In this document: one piece after another, positions 1-8,878 of the stretch
How the letters are laid out: each line of letters starts with the position of its first letter
How positions within the stretch are numbered: the first letter of the stretch is position 1
Origin: Micavibrio sp. UBA5572
Lineage (GTDB): Bacteria; Pseudomonadota; Alphaproteobacteria; Micavibrionales; Micavibrionaceae
Assembly: GCA_002425415.1 (NCBI GenBank)
Contig: DIMG01000029.1
Span: forward strand, 248,001-312,000
Length of the DNA: 64,000 bases
Direction of reading: 5' to 3'
Position numbers and translations under genes: made by a program
Notes under the pieces: model-generated
Told to the model about the DNA's origin: nothing
Database searches by the model: none
The model's input: the letters and a program-made list of their open reading frames with translations, nothing else

Positions 1-976
1 TTTGAGCAAGCTCCGCTCCTCCTGATGATAAGCTCCAATTCAAGCGGATCAATGCCCGATTGTCTTCGACCTCTCCGCCGATTATATCGTTAACATCTTT
101 ACGATAAGCCGATAATTCTCCACTGACTGTCGGGTATAAAGCAGAGTTTTGAGCCTTACGCGTTAGCTTGGCTGCCTCGACTTCACGTTCCAGTTTTTTA
201 ATTTGGGGGTGCGAAATTAGAGATTCAGAAATAGCTTGATCTGCATTTGATGGAAGGTCGGCTTTTATGCTTTCCGGTTTTTTCATCTCCCCTTCCGGTA
301 TATGTCCTGTTAATCTTGCATATTCCGCATCGGTTGCACGTACTTGCCCTTGAAATTCTGAAATCATATCCCGAATGTCAATCCCAAGCGCTTTGGCTTG
401 CTGCAACTCGGCATCATCAGCCATGCCTTCATTGACCATTTTTGAAATCTGATTTTCATAGCCTTTCAAAGTGTCTTGATGCTGGATCAAAAGATCCAGG
501 CTTTGGCGGGTTCTTAGGGCATTCAAATAGGCCATTGTTGTTTGTAAAACCAATGTTTCCCGCACGTTTTGTAAATCCAATTCAGCCGATTTTGACTTTT
601 CTTCAGCGGCATCGACCAATCTGGGAGTTTTCATCGAATCAAATATCATTTGATTCAAGGTCACCGATCCTTCCCACATATTCGAATAACCTGCGCCGCG
701 CGTGGTATTAAATCCACGACTCGTTGCATTATTTCCATAGACTCGACCCGCCGCAGTTGATAGCGAAACAGATGGATAATAATTTGATTTTGTAGCGCGT
801 AAATCTTGTTGCGCGGATGTTTGGGTGGCCAAGGCTTGCTCCAAAGTCGGGTTTTTAACCAAGCTTGCCTGAATAGCTTCACGCAAAGTCTCTGCCTGAA
901 CGCAAGGCGCAAGCAGAAGCAAAGCAACAAAGCAACATGACCCTTTAAGGGCGGTAGATACTGGTATGCGAAACAT
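1..976 (-). CDS. TolC-family outer membrane efflux protein (3' end beyond window)
   Basis: The leftward frame opens with ATG at 976 and runs off the left edge after about 325 codons without a stop. The N-terminus has a basic start, a hydrophobic stretch and an ALA-type signal region ending near residue 28 (APCVQA|ETLREA). Next comes the TolC pattern: LREAIQASLVKNPTLEQA, long amphipathic helices, and a second half with ISESLISHPQIKKLEREVEAAK followed by YPTVSGELSAY. TolC proteins form the outer-membrane channel of type I secretion and efflux pumps. Its inner-membrane partners must lie to the left of the window. A divergent metal ATPase gene begins about 200 bp away. The family call is firm; the substrate is unknown. 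Confidence 0.88.
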   Translation of the reverse strand, partial: MFRIPVSTALKGSCCFVALLLLAPCVQAETLREAIQASLVKNPTLEQALATQTSAQQDLRATKSNYYPSVSLSTAAGRVYGNNATSRGFNTTRGAGYSNMWEGSVTLNQMIFDSMKTPRLVDAAEEKSKSAELDLQNVRETLVLQTTMAYLNALRTRQSLDLLIQHQDTLKGYENQISKMVNEGMADDAELQQAKALGIDIRDMISEFQGQVRATDAEYARLTGHIPEGEMKKPESIKADLPSNADQAISESLISHPQIKKLEREVEAAKLTRKAQNSALYPTVSGELSAYRKDVNDIIGGEVEDNRALIRLNWSLSSGGAELAQ

Positions 977-1182
977 TACCTGAAGATCCCTTTGAAAAAA
1001 GGTAAAGATATTCGGGTATTCTACAGAAAATAGACCGGATCGACAAGGGTGGTTCATTCATCCCTTCATATCTTGTCATTTTTTTTCGTAAAATTCATTT
1101 GGGAAAATTTATTGGTTTAATTCGTATGGTCAAATTTTATGAATCAACCGATTTTCTGGACAATTTTGTGATACAAAGGTTC

Positions 1183-3045
1183 ATGACATTGATGAAAGAT
1201 ATTATCAGGCAAGGCCTGAACAAATGGGAAGTATGGATTTCTTTGGCGGCGGTTGTGGCGATTGCGCTGCACTTTCTCCTTATAGGCACGGCATTTAGTG
1301 ACTTTCCTCTGTTAGGAGTCATGATTGCAGGCGGCGTTCCTCTGCTGATCCAGATTGCGTCAAAATTGCTCAAGGGTGATTTTGGTGCTGATTTAATGGC
1401 GATTGTTGCGTTGATTACGGCGGGGATTCTGGGTGAATATCTGGCGGGGGTTTTGATTGTTATTATGCTTTCGGGCGGTCAGGCTCTGGAATTTTATGCT
1501 ATGCGTAAAGCATCGTCGGTTTTAAGAGCTTTATCGGAACGCATGGCTTCTATTGCCCATCGCAAAAAAGGCAGCGGGACGGAAGATATTGCTTTGGCCG
1601 AAATTGCGATTGGGGACGAGATTATCATACACCCCCATGAAACAGCTCCGGTTGATGGTATCGTCATTGAAGGTCATGGCTCTATGGATGAATCCTACCT
1701 GACGGGCGAGCCTTATCATGTCACCAAAGCCACAGGGTCACCTGTTCTCTCTGGTGCGATTAACGGTGACGCCGTCCTTATGATCCGTGCGGAAAAACTG
1801 GCGATTGATTCTCGTTATGCCCAGATCATGAGCGTGATGCAAGACGCCGAACAAAAACGTCCGACCATTCGCCGTCTGGGTGACCAGATCGGGGCGATCT
1901 TTGCACCACTGGCTCTTATTGTTGCATTAGGGACTTGGTATTTTACAGGAGATTCTTTGCGCTTTCTGGCGGTGTTGGTGGTTGCAACACCCTGCCCGCT
2001 GTTGATTGCAATTCCGATTACCTTGATTAGTGCTATTTCAATGGCGGCAAAGCGCGGGATCATTATTAAAGACCCAACAGTTTTGGAACGGTTGCCGACC
2101 TGTCGTACTGCCATTTTTGATAAGACGGGTACTCTCACCTATGGCAAGCCAGAAGTCACGGATGTTATTCCTGCGAAGGGATTCGATGGTGATGATATTT
2201 TGCGTTGGGCTGCCAGTCTTGAACAGTATTCCAAACATCCTCTGGCCGGTGCAATTTTAGCCGCAGCGGACAAAAAAAATCTGGCATTGTTGGTGGCCAG
2301 TGCGGTGTCTGAAAAATCCGGTCAAGGTTTAACTGGGACTGTAGACGGCCATGACATTACCGTGACCAGTCGCAATAAATTTTTGGCTGTCCATCCTGAT
2401 ATGAATAACCATCTTCCCGAAACAGCTGCGGGTCTGGAATGTTTGATCCTGATGGATGGGACATACGCTGCTACGTTGCGCTTGCGCGATGCACCGCGTA
2501 GTGATGGAAAACCGTTTATCGAGCATCTTGCACCGATGCATCAATTTCATAAAGTTATGATTGTGTCCGGCGATCGCGAATCCGAAGTAAAATATCTGGC
2601 GGATCTTCTGGGGATTCATGATATGCACGCATCGCAAAGTCCCGAACAAAAAGTCGCCATTGTGCGGGCAGAAACTGCGCGCGCCCCCACTCTTTATGTG
2701 GGGGATGGTATCAACGATGCGCCTGCTCTGGCTTCTGCCACTGTCGGCATAGCTTTTGGACAGCATAGCAGCGTCACCGCAGAGGCAGCGGGTGCCGTCA
2801 TCATGGAAAACTCATTGGTGAAAGTCGATGAGATGATGCATATCTCCATTTCCATGCGGCGGATCGTTCTGCAAAGTGCGCTCGGTGGTATGGCGCTCTC
2901 TTTGGTGGCGATGGGGTTTGCCGCAGGCGGCTTTATCACGCCAGTCGCAGGGGCGTTATTGCAAGAAGTCATTGATGTTTTGGCCATCGTCAATGCCCTG
3001 CGCATGACATGGCAAAAACGGATTGAAGCGGATATTGGGGGGTAG
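1183..3045 (+). CDS. P1B-type heavy-metal-transporting ATPase, TPC motif, no N-terminal metal domain
   Basis: An ATP-driven metal efflux pump of the inner membrane. In order one sees two N-terminal hydrophobic pairs, the actuator motif TGEP, the transmembrane motif ATPCPL (TPC in the place of the usual CPC), the phosphorylation site DKTGTLT, the P1B-specific HP dipeptide in SKHPLAG, and the hinge GDGINDAPAL. The protein is about 620 residues and has no CxxC heavy-metal-associated domain at its N-terminus. The frame is open from a TTG at 1099 and has ATGs at 1126, 1183 and 1192. I prefer 1183 because the homologous part begins there, but no start has a strong ribosome binding site. The TPC motif belongs to the group around the P1B-4 and CtpC-like pumps, so Zn, Co or Mn is possible; the metal is not settled. 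Confidence 0.93.
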   Translation: MTLMKDIIRQGLNKWEVWISLAAVVAIALHFLLIGTAFSDFPLLGVMIAGGVPLLIQIASKLLKGDFGADLMAIVALITAGILGEYLAGVLIVIMLSGGQALEFYAMRKASSVLRALSERMASIAHRKKGSGTEDIALAEIAIGDEIIIHPHETAPVDGIVIEGHGSMDESYLTGEPYHVTKATGSPVLSGAINGDAVLMIRAEKLAIDSRYAQIMSVMQDAEQKRPTIRRLGDQIGAIFAPLALIVALGTWYFTGDSLRFLAVLVVATPCPLLIAIPITLISAISMAAKRGIIIKDPTVLERLPTCRTAIFDKTGTLTYGKPEVTDVIPAKGFDGDDILRWAASLEQYSKHPLAGAILAAADKKNLALLVASAVSEKSGQGLTGTVDGHDITVTSRNKFLAVHPDMNNHLPETAAGLECLILMDGTYAATLRLRDAPRSDGKPFIEHLAPMHQFHKVMIVSGDRESEVKYLADLLGIHDMHASQSPEQKVAIVRAETARAPTLYVGDGINDAPALASATVGIAFGQHSSVTAEAAGAVIMENSLVKVDEMMHISISMRRIVLQSALGGMALSLVAMGFAAGGFITPVAGALLQEVIDVLAIVNALRMTWQKRIEADIGG

Positions 3046-3049
3046 TCCT

Positions 3050-5311
3050 TTATTTTAAAAACTTCACAAAAGTTATTTTGTCATCTTCCACGCTGTAAAA
3101 ATCTTTTTGTCGAGAGGATTGTGTGAATCCTGATTTTTTGTAGAACGCATGAGCAGATGCGTAATCTTTCCGTGACGATGTTTCGGCATAGAGTTGTGTT
3201 CCGCCTGCGGTCTTAACCGCCTTTTCTGTTACGCTCAAAAGCTGCGCGGCAACCCCTTTCTTTTGATGTGTCTTCTCTACAACAATCCAGTACAAATCAT
3301 AACTGGATTCGGTCAAAGGAATACGTCCGAAACAAGTATAGCCAACAATTTCTCCGGCTTCTTCAAGAAATACGAAAGAATATCCGGATTTTTTTTCACC
3401 TTTCAGCGCGGCTTCGGCGACTAGTTCTCCGGCAACATTGACTTCCTCGGTGCTGAAAACGCCGGATTTTTCGGTCAAATTACGGATAGCTTCTACATCG
3501 CCAAGTTTGACAATACTTCTGATACGCGGGACTGATCTTCTGTCTTTATGCGTCTTGAGAGAAAATTTTGGATGGCTTTTTTCGCTAGCAGCTTTGTGTA
3601 AACCAGAGAAAAATTTCTGTGCATTGGTGCCTAGCGTTTGAGTGCGGTATCCGCCTTCTTGGACTACTAACGTAGGTAAATCCAACGCACCGATCACACC
3701 ACCAATCCGATCAAAGTCAGCCGCGCGAAGTGTCCATGTTCCTGTCGGGTCGGCCTTAGCCGTATCCAACCCTAGTGCCACCACCAAATAGGCAGGATCA
3801 TATTCTCTGATCCGTTTCAGTGCCTTGTTCAGGTGTTTTAGATATTCTTCCGGTTCCAGATTTTCCGGCAACGGCATATTGAGATTATAGCCATAGCCAG
3901 TTCCTTCCCCCATCTCGTCAGCAAATCCCGTAAAATAAGGATAAGCAAATTTCGGATGGCCGTGCAGCGAAATGGTCAATACGTCGTTGCGCTTGTAAAA
4001 TATATCTTGCTGGCTGTTGCCGTGGTGATAGTCGATATCCAGAATAGCTACCTTGCCGTACTGGCTCAAATAATTTGCACCGATGGCGGCATTCGCAAAA
4101 TAGCAAAAGCCTCCAAATGATCTACGCTCTGCATGATGACCGGGGGGACGGACAAGCGCGTAAGCCGTTCTTGCACCAGAAACAATTGCCTCTGCCCCTG
4201 TCAACGCACAATCCACAGCCGAACGCGCAGCCTGATATGCTTCGGCATTCAGAGGTGTAAACGTATCGATACAGTAATACCCTGCCAAAAGCGGCGTATC
4301 CACTGGCTTTCTATCCTGATTGCGAATTGGGAAGACGTAAGGATAAACAGACTTTCCTTTTGGAACACTTAGACAGGCTTTTTTCAAAAATGACACATAA
4401 TCTGCATCATGAACGCCAAGAATATGTTTATCGTTCCAGGATTTTGCCGGTCTTTTTTCAATAAAGGACAGTTTTTCAAGCTCGCGCAAAATAACCTTGA
4501 TCCTCACCGGACTTTCGACATACCCATGCTCTTTGACATGATGAATTTCATGCCCTTCATTAGCGATCAGGATAATGTTTTTTGATTTTTCCAGTGCTGG
4601 TGTGTAGGAAGAAGACTCAGCTTTGATGTATTTTGGTTCGCGCAAAGACACGCCCTCAAGCGGAAATGATTTTACAACCTTGTCGATATAGGCTGGATCA
4701 CACAGATCACTGTATTTGCGTTCGAGGATTGCGCGCACAGCCTTGCGCATGAATTTTCCATCCGGCAAAGGATTACCCAGAGTATCGATAACCAGATATG
4801 GAGGATCGGTATCGTCTGGTTTTGTTGGCGTTTCATAGAATGTACCCGTTATCACACGGACACCATAACGCTCGTAAAACGCGAGACGCCGTGCATTTTG
4901 TTTACGAATTTTCGGGTCGGGCGAGAGCACCGGATCATCCGGCAGACATTCCATGAGGATACAACTCGCACCCATATTCAAGGCTTCGTCGCGGACACGT
5001 TCATACAAGGCTCCGCCTAAGCCCTGACCGGTCATGGTTTTTCCGGCGGCGATAAAATCAAGATAACAAAACCCGATATCCGTGGCGTGCATTATCAGGG
5101 CAAAACCGTCAACAGCTGCGTTTTTGTGCTGTGAGACCAACAAACGGCTCTGAAATCTGTATTTCATGGCATCGTTCAGTTTTTTTGGAAGATCGGTGAC
5201 TTCATGGTCTTTGAGCGCATCAAACTGCGTACGCAAAATATCCTGAACCTGTGCCACTATAGCGCGGTTGGCGGGGGCAGAGGCATCAAGAATACGGCGA
5301 ATACTGAACAT
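3050..5311 (-). CDS. GNAT - histone-deacetylase-like amidohydrolase - GNAT fusion protein
   Basis: A three-domain protein of 753 residues. Residues about 1-180 resemble a GNAT acetyltransferase (GQGLGGALYERV as the acetyl-CoA loop). Residues about 245-570 are a histone deacetylase/acetylpolyamine amidohydrolase domain with all catalytic parts: PPGHHA with His392-His393, DIDYHHGN with the zinc ligands Asp427 and His429, LGLD with Asp516, and QEGGYR with Tyr555. Residues about 595-753 are a second GNAT domain (QKKGVAAQLL). Such deacetylases remove acetyl groups from lysine, polyamines or small amines. The gene is last in an operon with a lysine 2,3-aminomutase and two ATP-grasp ligases, 6 bp behind the second ligase. 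A small acylated amine is therefore a likelier substrate than a protein. Which acetyl group is added or removed is unknown. Confidence 0.88.
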   Translation of the reverse strand: MFSIRRILDASAPANRAIVAQVQDILRTQFDALKDHEVTDLPKKLNDAMKYRFQSRLLVSQHKNAAVDGFALIMHATDIGFCYLDFIAAGKTMTGQGLGGALYERVRDEALNMGASCILMECLPDDPVLSPDPKIRKQNARRLAFYERYGVRVITGTFYETPTKPDDTDPPYLVIDTLGNPLPDGKFMRKAVRAILERKYSDLCDPAYIDKVVKSFPLEGVSLREPKYIKAESSSYTPALEKSKNIILIANEGHEIHHVKEHGYVESPVRIKVILRELEKLSFIEKRPAKSWNDKHILGVHDADYVSFLKKACLSVPKGKSVYPYVFPIRNQDRKPVDTPLLAGYYCIDTFTPLNAEAYQAARSAVDCALTGAEAIVSGARTAYALVRPPGHHAERRSFGGFCYFANAAIGANYLSQYGKVAILDIDYHHGNSQQDIFYKRNDVLTISLHGHPKFAYPYFTGFADEMGEGTGYGYNLNMPLPENLEPEEYLKHLNKALKRIREYDPAYLVVALGLDTAKADPTGTWTLRAADFDRIGGVIGALDLPTLVVQEGGYRTQTLGTNAQKFFSGLHKAASEKSHPKFSLKTHKDRRSVPRIRSIVKLGDVEAIRNLTEKSGVFSTEEVNVAGELVAEAALKGEKKSGYSFVFLEEAGEIVGYTCFGRIPLTESSYDLYWIVVEKTHQKKGVAAQLLSVTEKAVKTAGGTQLYAETSSRKDYASAHAFYKKSGFTQSSRQKDFYSVEDDKITFVKFLK

Positions 5312-5317
5312 GTTCCC

Positions 5318-6280
5318 TTATACGCTTTCTAATAGCCTTTGAGGAAGAAGTCTTTTAATAACTTCTGTTGCGGATAGCCCTGTCTGCATGGCAGCTGCCA
5401 TAAATCCAGCATCAGATGACAGACATGGATTAGCGTTTATTTCCAAAATCCATGGCTTGCCGAATTCATCGACTCTGAAATCCACGCGAGCGGATCCTCT
5501 TAATTCGAATAAATCCCAGCATTTGCAGCATAACTCATTGAGTTTTGCCAAAAGGGCTTCATCTTTTTCCATGAAGTCAAAGCTGCGTGGTGTTGCATTA
5601 TAAGCATAGCTTTGAGTATCCCACTTGGCGGCATAATCGATGATTTTCGGTGTATCTTCCGGATAATCGACAAACAGAATTTCAGCGGGGTGAAGAACCT
5701 GCGGTTTTCCATCCCCGTTATCCAGTATCGAGATATTGAATTCGCGCCCGTCAATAAAACGCTCTGCAAACCATACGCCGCCGAATTCTTTCTGCTTTTC
5801 CTGAATTTTCTTATTTGCCGCCACCAGAGTATCAACCACACTTCCGGAACTTATACCAACAGAGGCATGTTCGCTGTCCGATTTTACAATCCATTTCCCG
5901 TTTGGCGCGTTTTCATCTCCCGGCACGGGAAGTCCTGCATTCCGCATGAATTCTTTTTGCCTGATTTTACTAGATAACAAGGCAAGCGATATAGCAGAAC
6001 ACCCCGTATAGGGAATTTTTAGGTATTCAAAAAATGCGGCAGCTACGTAAAGCAAACTATCCGTTCCACCCACAGTTTCCACGAGGTTAAAAATAAAATC
6101 AGGTCTCATGCGGTGCAAAGATTTTTCAAGATTGCCCAGAGAACTTTCGAAGGCAAAATTTTGCGTCTCCATACCCGAACCATTCAACACAGCGGCAATT
6201 TCCTCCAACTGAACCAAAGTGTCCTGATCGTCAAGAGAGGTCTCATCACCGCCACCACTATGAACAAGAGCTGCCTTCAT
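5318..6280 (-). CDS. ATP-grasp ligase, D-Ala-D-Ala ligase-like (second of two)
   Basis: A 320-residue ATP-grasp enzyme. The N-terminal lobe carries FNLVETVGGTD, the central lobe KWIVKSDSEHASVGIS (ATP-binding lysine and loop), and the C-terminal lobe RVDFRVDEFGKPWILEINAN with the Mg-binding Glu and Asn. D-Ala-D-Ala ligases and related enzymes join a carboxylate to an amine with ATP. The start overlaps the stop of the upstream ligase by 4 bases (ATGA), so the two are translationally coupled. The neighbours (aminomutase, second ligase, deacetylase fusion) argue against cell-wall synthesis and for amide bonds in a special metabolite. It differs clearly in sequence from its neighbour ligase, so the two probably perform successive couplings. 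Confidence 0.85.
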   Translation of the reverse strand: MKAALVHSGGGDETSLDDQDTLVQLEEIAAVLNGSGMETQNFAFESSLGNLEKSLHRMRPDFIFNLVETVGGTDSLLYVAAAFFEYLKIPYTGCSAISLALLSSKIRQKEFMRNAGLPVPGDENAPNGKWIVKSDSEHASVGISSGSVVDTLVAANKKIQEKQKEFGGVWFAERFIDGREFNISILDNGDGKPQVLHPAEILFVDYPEDTPKIIDYAAKWDTQSYAYNATPRSFDFMEKDEALLAKLNELCCKCWDLFELRGSARVDFRVDEFGKPWILEINANPCLSSDAGFMAAAMQTGLSATEVIKRLLPQRLLESV

Positions 6281-7260
6281 AATCCGTAGCGTTTCTTTGC
6301 TTCGCCCATGATCTTCCCGATCAACGTTGTATGATCGATTCCAGATTTTGCAGCTAGAATTGGTAAATCAGATTTCTTCCGGTTCAGTCCCGGCAATGCG
6401 TTTATTTCCAAAATCCATGGATTACCCTGTTCATCACATCTGACATCCACCCGCCCTACATCACGCCCCTTCAGTCCACGCCATGCGGCGAGAGCAAGAA
6501 CTCCTGCTTTTTGTGCCACCGGATCGTCCGGCAGGCAGTAGATCTCCGGCATGGTCCAATCGACATCCTTGTTTAGGAAAGAACGGCCAAAACTGTCCGG
6601 CTGCCCTTCAAGAGACACTTCCATCACCGCTATAACACGGGAGGCATCACCCGAGCCAAGAATACCCACTGTAAATTCTCGCCCCGTCAGATAGGTTTCA
6701 ACAAGAACTGGTTGGTTATATTTATTTAGAAAATAAGAGGCTGATTTTTTAAACGCATCTTCATCCTTCACCACCGAGTGTTCGGATATGCCCTTACTTG
6801 AACCTTCTGCAACGGGTTTCATGAACAAGGGAAATTCAAGCCCTTTCACGGAAAGGTTTTTATCATCCTCGATGACCTGCCATGCCGGAGTTGCAATGCC
6901 GCAATCTCTTAATACCCCCTTTGCCAAAGCTTTGTCGGTTGTTATAATCAACATTTCCGGTGATGAAAAAACAAATGGCATGTCATAGGCTTCCAATAAA
7001 GATGGAACCTGAGCTTCACGACCAATGCCCTTAACTCCTTCGCAGATATTAAAAACGATATCCCAACGTTTTCCTGTGGCTAACGCTCCAACCAGTGCTT
7101 TCACATTACCGATACGCTCAACCACATAACCATTAGCCTGCAACGCTTCTTCTATCGAATCGATTGTCTCTTTACTATCAAACTCAGCGGCATCCTCTTC
7201 CGAGAACCCTTGCATGATATAGTCATCGCGCAAATCATAGGTAAAACCAACAGTAATCAT
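6277..7260 (-). CDS. ATP-grasp ligase, D-Ala-D-Ala ligase-like (first of two)
   Basis: A 327-residue ATP-grasp enzyme, closer to D-Ala-D-Ala ligase than its downstream partner. Visible motifs are FNICEGVKGIGREAQVP in the N-terminal lobe, PLFMKPVAEGSSKGIS in the ATP-binding lobe, and GRVDVRCDEQGNPWILEIN followed by ALPGLN in the metal-binding lobe. The usual role of this fold is ATP-dependent coupling of two amino acids through an acyl phosphate. The start overlaps the aminomutase stop by 4 bases and the stop overlaps the next ligase by 4 bases. This coupling suggests that the enzymes work on one pathway, perhaps with the aminomutase product (a beta-amino acid) as acyl donor or acceptor. That last point is inference. 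Confidence 0.86.
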   Translation of the reverse strand: MITVGFTYDLRDDYIMQGFSEEDAAEFDSKETIDSIEEALQANGYVVERIGNVKALVGALATGKRWDIVFNICEGVKGIGREAQVPSLLEAYDMPFVFSSPEMLIITTDKALAKGVLRDCGIATPAWQVIEDDKNLSVKGLEFPLFMKPVAEGSSKGISEHSVVKDEDAFKKSASYFLNKYNQPVLVETYLTGREFTVGILGSGDASRVIAVMEVSLEGQPDSFGRSFLNKDVDWTMPEIYCLPDDPVAQKAGVLALAAWRGLKGRDVGRVDVRCDEQGNPWILEINALPGLNRKKSDLPILAAKSGIDHTTLIGKIMGEAKKRYGL

Positions 7261-8663
7261 GGTGCATACAATCCCGATACAGTGTCGTAATCGGCTTGTT
7301 GATCCCGCAGTGCTTGTTGAGCAAAGCCAACACGACCGCCCGGGTCAGGGTAACGATAGGTTCCTCCTTCAAAATTGGTTAAAAGAAGATCATCACCATC
7401 CCTACCCAGAACATAATCCGGCAATAGCGGAATCTTTCCTCCTCCGCCCGGCGCATCCACCACAAATTGTGGGACCGCGTAACCTGTCGTGTGACCGCGA
7501 AGTTGACGGATAATTTCCAACCCCTTCTCCACTGATGTCCGAAAATGTGCAGAACCCGATACCGGATCACATTGATACAGGTAATAGGGTTTCACGCGCA
7601 TCTTTAACAAGCCATGAAACATCGACTTTAAAATATTTGCGTCATCATTAATACCTTTTAGCAGTACGCTCTGGCTTCCAAGCGGGATTCCAGCATCGGC
7701 CAAACGGTTGCAAGCCTCTATTGTTTCCGGCGTTAATTCATCTGGGTGAGTAAAGTGAATGCTCATCCAAAGGGGATGATATTTCTTGAGCATCTTGCAC
7801 AGATCTTTTGTAATGCGTTGAGGCATCACCACAGGAATTTTTGTGCCAATACGGATAAATTCCAGATGGGGAATAGAACGTAATCGTTTCAAAAGCCATT
7901 CCAGTTTTTCGTCATCGATACTTAGAGGATCACCACCGGATAAAAGACAATCCCGAATTTCAGGATGGGCTTCTATATATTGTGCAGCCTTTTCCCAATT
8001 GCTGGTAGAAAAGCTATACTCACCATTGGTTTCACCAACCATCCGCGAGCGCGTGCAATAACGGCAATAGGTTGAACAAAATCCTGTTGTCAAAAAAAGA
8101 ACTCTGTCAGGATAGCGATGAACCAAACCAGGTGCGGCGGTGCTATGATCTTCATTCAAAGGATCAGGATCTTCACCCCGCGTCTTTAAAAATTCACCGC
8201 CAACAGGAAGGTGGGTTTTACGCAAAGGTTGATTGGAGTTTTTGGGATCAAGCAACGAAAAATAATATGGCGTGATAGCGATAGGAAGATTTCCTGTTCG
8301 CTTAATCACAGATTCCCGTTCATCATCTGTCAAGGTCATTATCTTTTCAACCATGTCAATGCGGCGAATGCGATTTCTAACCTGCCATTTCCAATCGTTC
8401 CAGTCCGCTATACTTGCGTCCGGATAATATTTTTTTAGAAACATCCGCGAGTTTTCACTAACGGGGAAATTTGTATTTGATGAATAGACCCTAATCGACC
8501 CGCTCTTAATAACGGGTGCGCTGACTTTAAGATTTAAGGTTTTTGATTGCAGAGCCCTTTTTGTTCTACTCGGAGGCTCTTCTTCTGGATTCTGCGCTTC
8601 CTCAGGGACAGCTTTTGACTGTTTTAAGGCTGCGGAACCTTGGGTTCCACTGCTCGTTTTCAT
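7257..8663 (-). CDS. Lysine 2,3-aminomutase-family radical SAM enzyme
   Basis: A 468-residue KamA-type enzyme that would interconvert L-lysine and beta-lysine using SAM, a 4Fe-4S cluster and PLP. The cluster motif CxxxCxxC is Cys196, Cys200 and Cys203 within FCSTYCRYC. WNDWKWQVRNRI marks the start of the family core, and VVDAPGGGGK contains the expected PLP lysine Lys410. Asp366 (YQCD) and Asp403 (VVDAPG) match, with the same 37-residue spacing, the two aspartates that hold the lysine side-chain amine in clostridial lysine 2,3-aminomutase. A lysine-like substrate is therefore supported. About 85 extra N-terminal residues, polar and proline/glutamate-rich, precede the core. It is first in the operon with two ATP-grasp ligases and the GNAT-deacetylase fusion. 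It could instead be the glutamate variant or an EpmB-like enzyme, but the aspartates argue against these. Confidence 0.92.
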   Translation of the reverse strand: MKTSSGTQGSAALKQSKAVPEEAQNPEEEPPSRTKRALQSKTLNLKVSAPVIKSGSIRVYSSNTNFPVSENSRMFLKKYYPDASIADWNDWKWQVRNRIRRIDMVEKIMTLTDDERESVIKRTGNLPIAITPYYFSLLDPKNSNQPLRKTHLPVGGEFLKTRGEDPDPLNEDHSTAAPGLVHRYPDRVLFLTTGFCSTYCRYCTRSRMVGETNGEYSFSTSNWEKAAQYIEAHPEIRDCLLSGGDPLSIDDEKLEWLLKRLRSIPHLEFIRIGTKIPVVMPQRITKDLCKMLKKYHPLWMSIHFTHPDELTPETIEACNRLADAGIPLGSQSVLLKGINDDANILKSMFHGLLKMRVKPYYLYQCDPVSGSAHFRTSVEKGLEIIRQLRGHTTGYAVPQFVVDAPGGGGKIPLLPDYVLGRDGDDLLLTNFEGGTYRYPDPGGRVGFAQQALRDQQADYDTVSGLYAP

Positions 8664-8811
8664 TCTAATTAAAGAATCTCCTTTTTACCTTAAACGTCAA
8701 AGCCACACACATCAAAGACGCCGAAAAACCAACGACATTTTTGTATATATACACGGTATCCATATTTAAAAAAACAATTATTTTTTGTCTTTCTTACGGG
8801 GAATATCGATT
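8664..8811. promoter_or_regulatory. Upstream region of the aminomutase operon
   Basis: An AT-rich non-coding stretch between the leftward aminomutase start and the terminator of the tpsB-like gene. The leftward operon must have its promoter here. Just upstream of the ATG the leftward strand reads AAAAGGAGATTC, a good ribosome binding site. I could not single out a convincing -35/-10 pair. Confidence 0.5.
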
Positions 8812-8846
8812 AAAAAAACCACCCGCCTTTGCGGGGCGGGTGGTTT
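8812..8846 (-). terminator. Rho-independent terminator of the tpsB-like gene
   Basis: A perfect 12-bp stem, 8816-8827 against 8835-8846, with a 7-base loop. On the leftward strand it is followed by seven T (A run at 8812-8818). It lies 33 bp after the stop of the TpsB gene and insulates it from the aminomutase operon. Confidence 0.92.
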
Positions 8847-8878
8847 AAATAGGGTCTTAAAATCCTAAAATCTAAAGC

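Noticed and set aside
5318..7260. Cell-wall D-Ala-D-Ala ligase (ddl) genes
   Set aside because: Two divergent ligases coupled to an aminomutase and a deacetylase fusion do not fit a mur/dcw context; no mur or fts gene is nearby.
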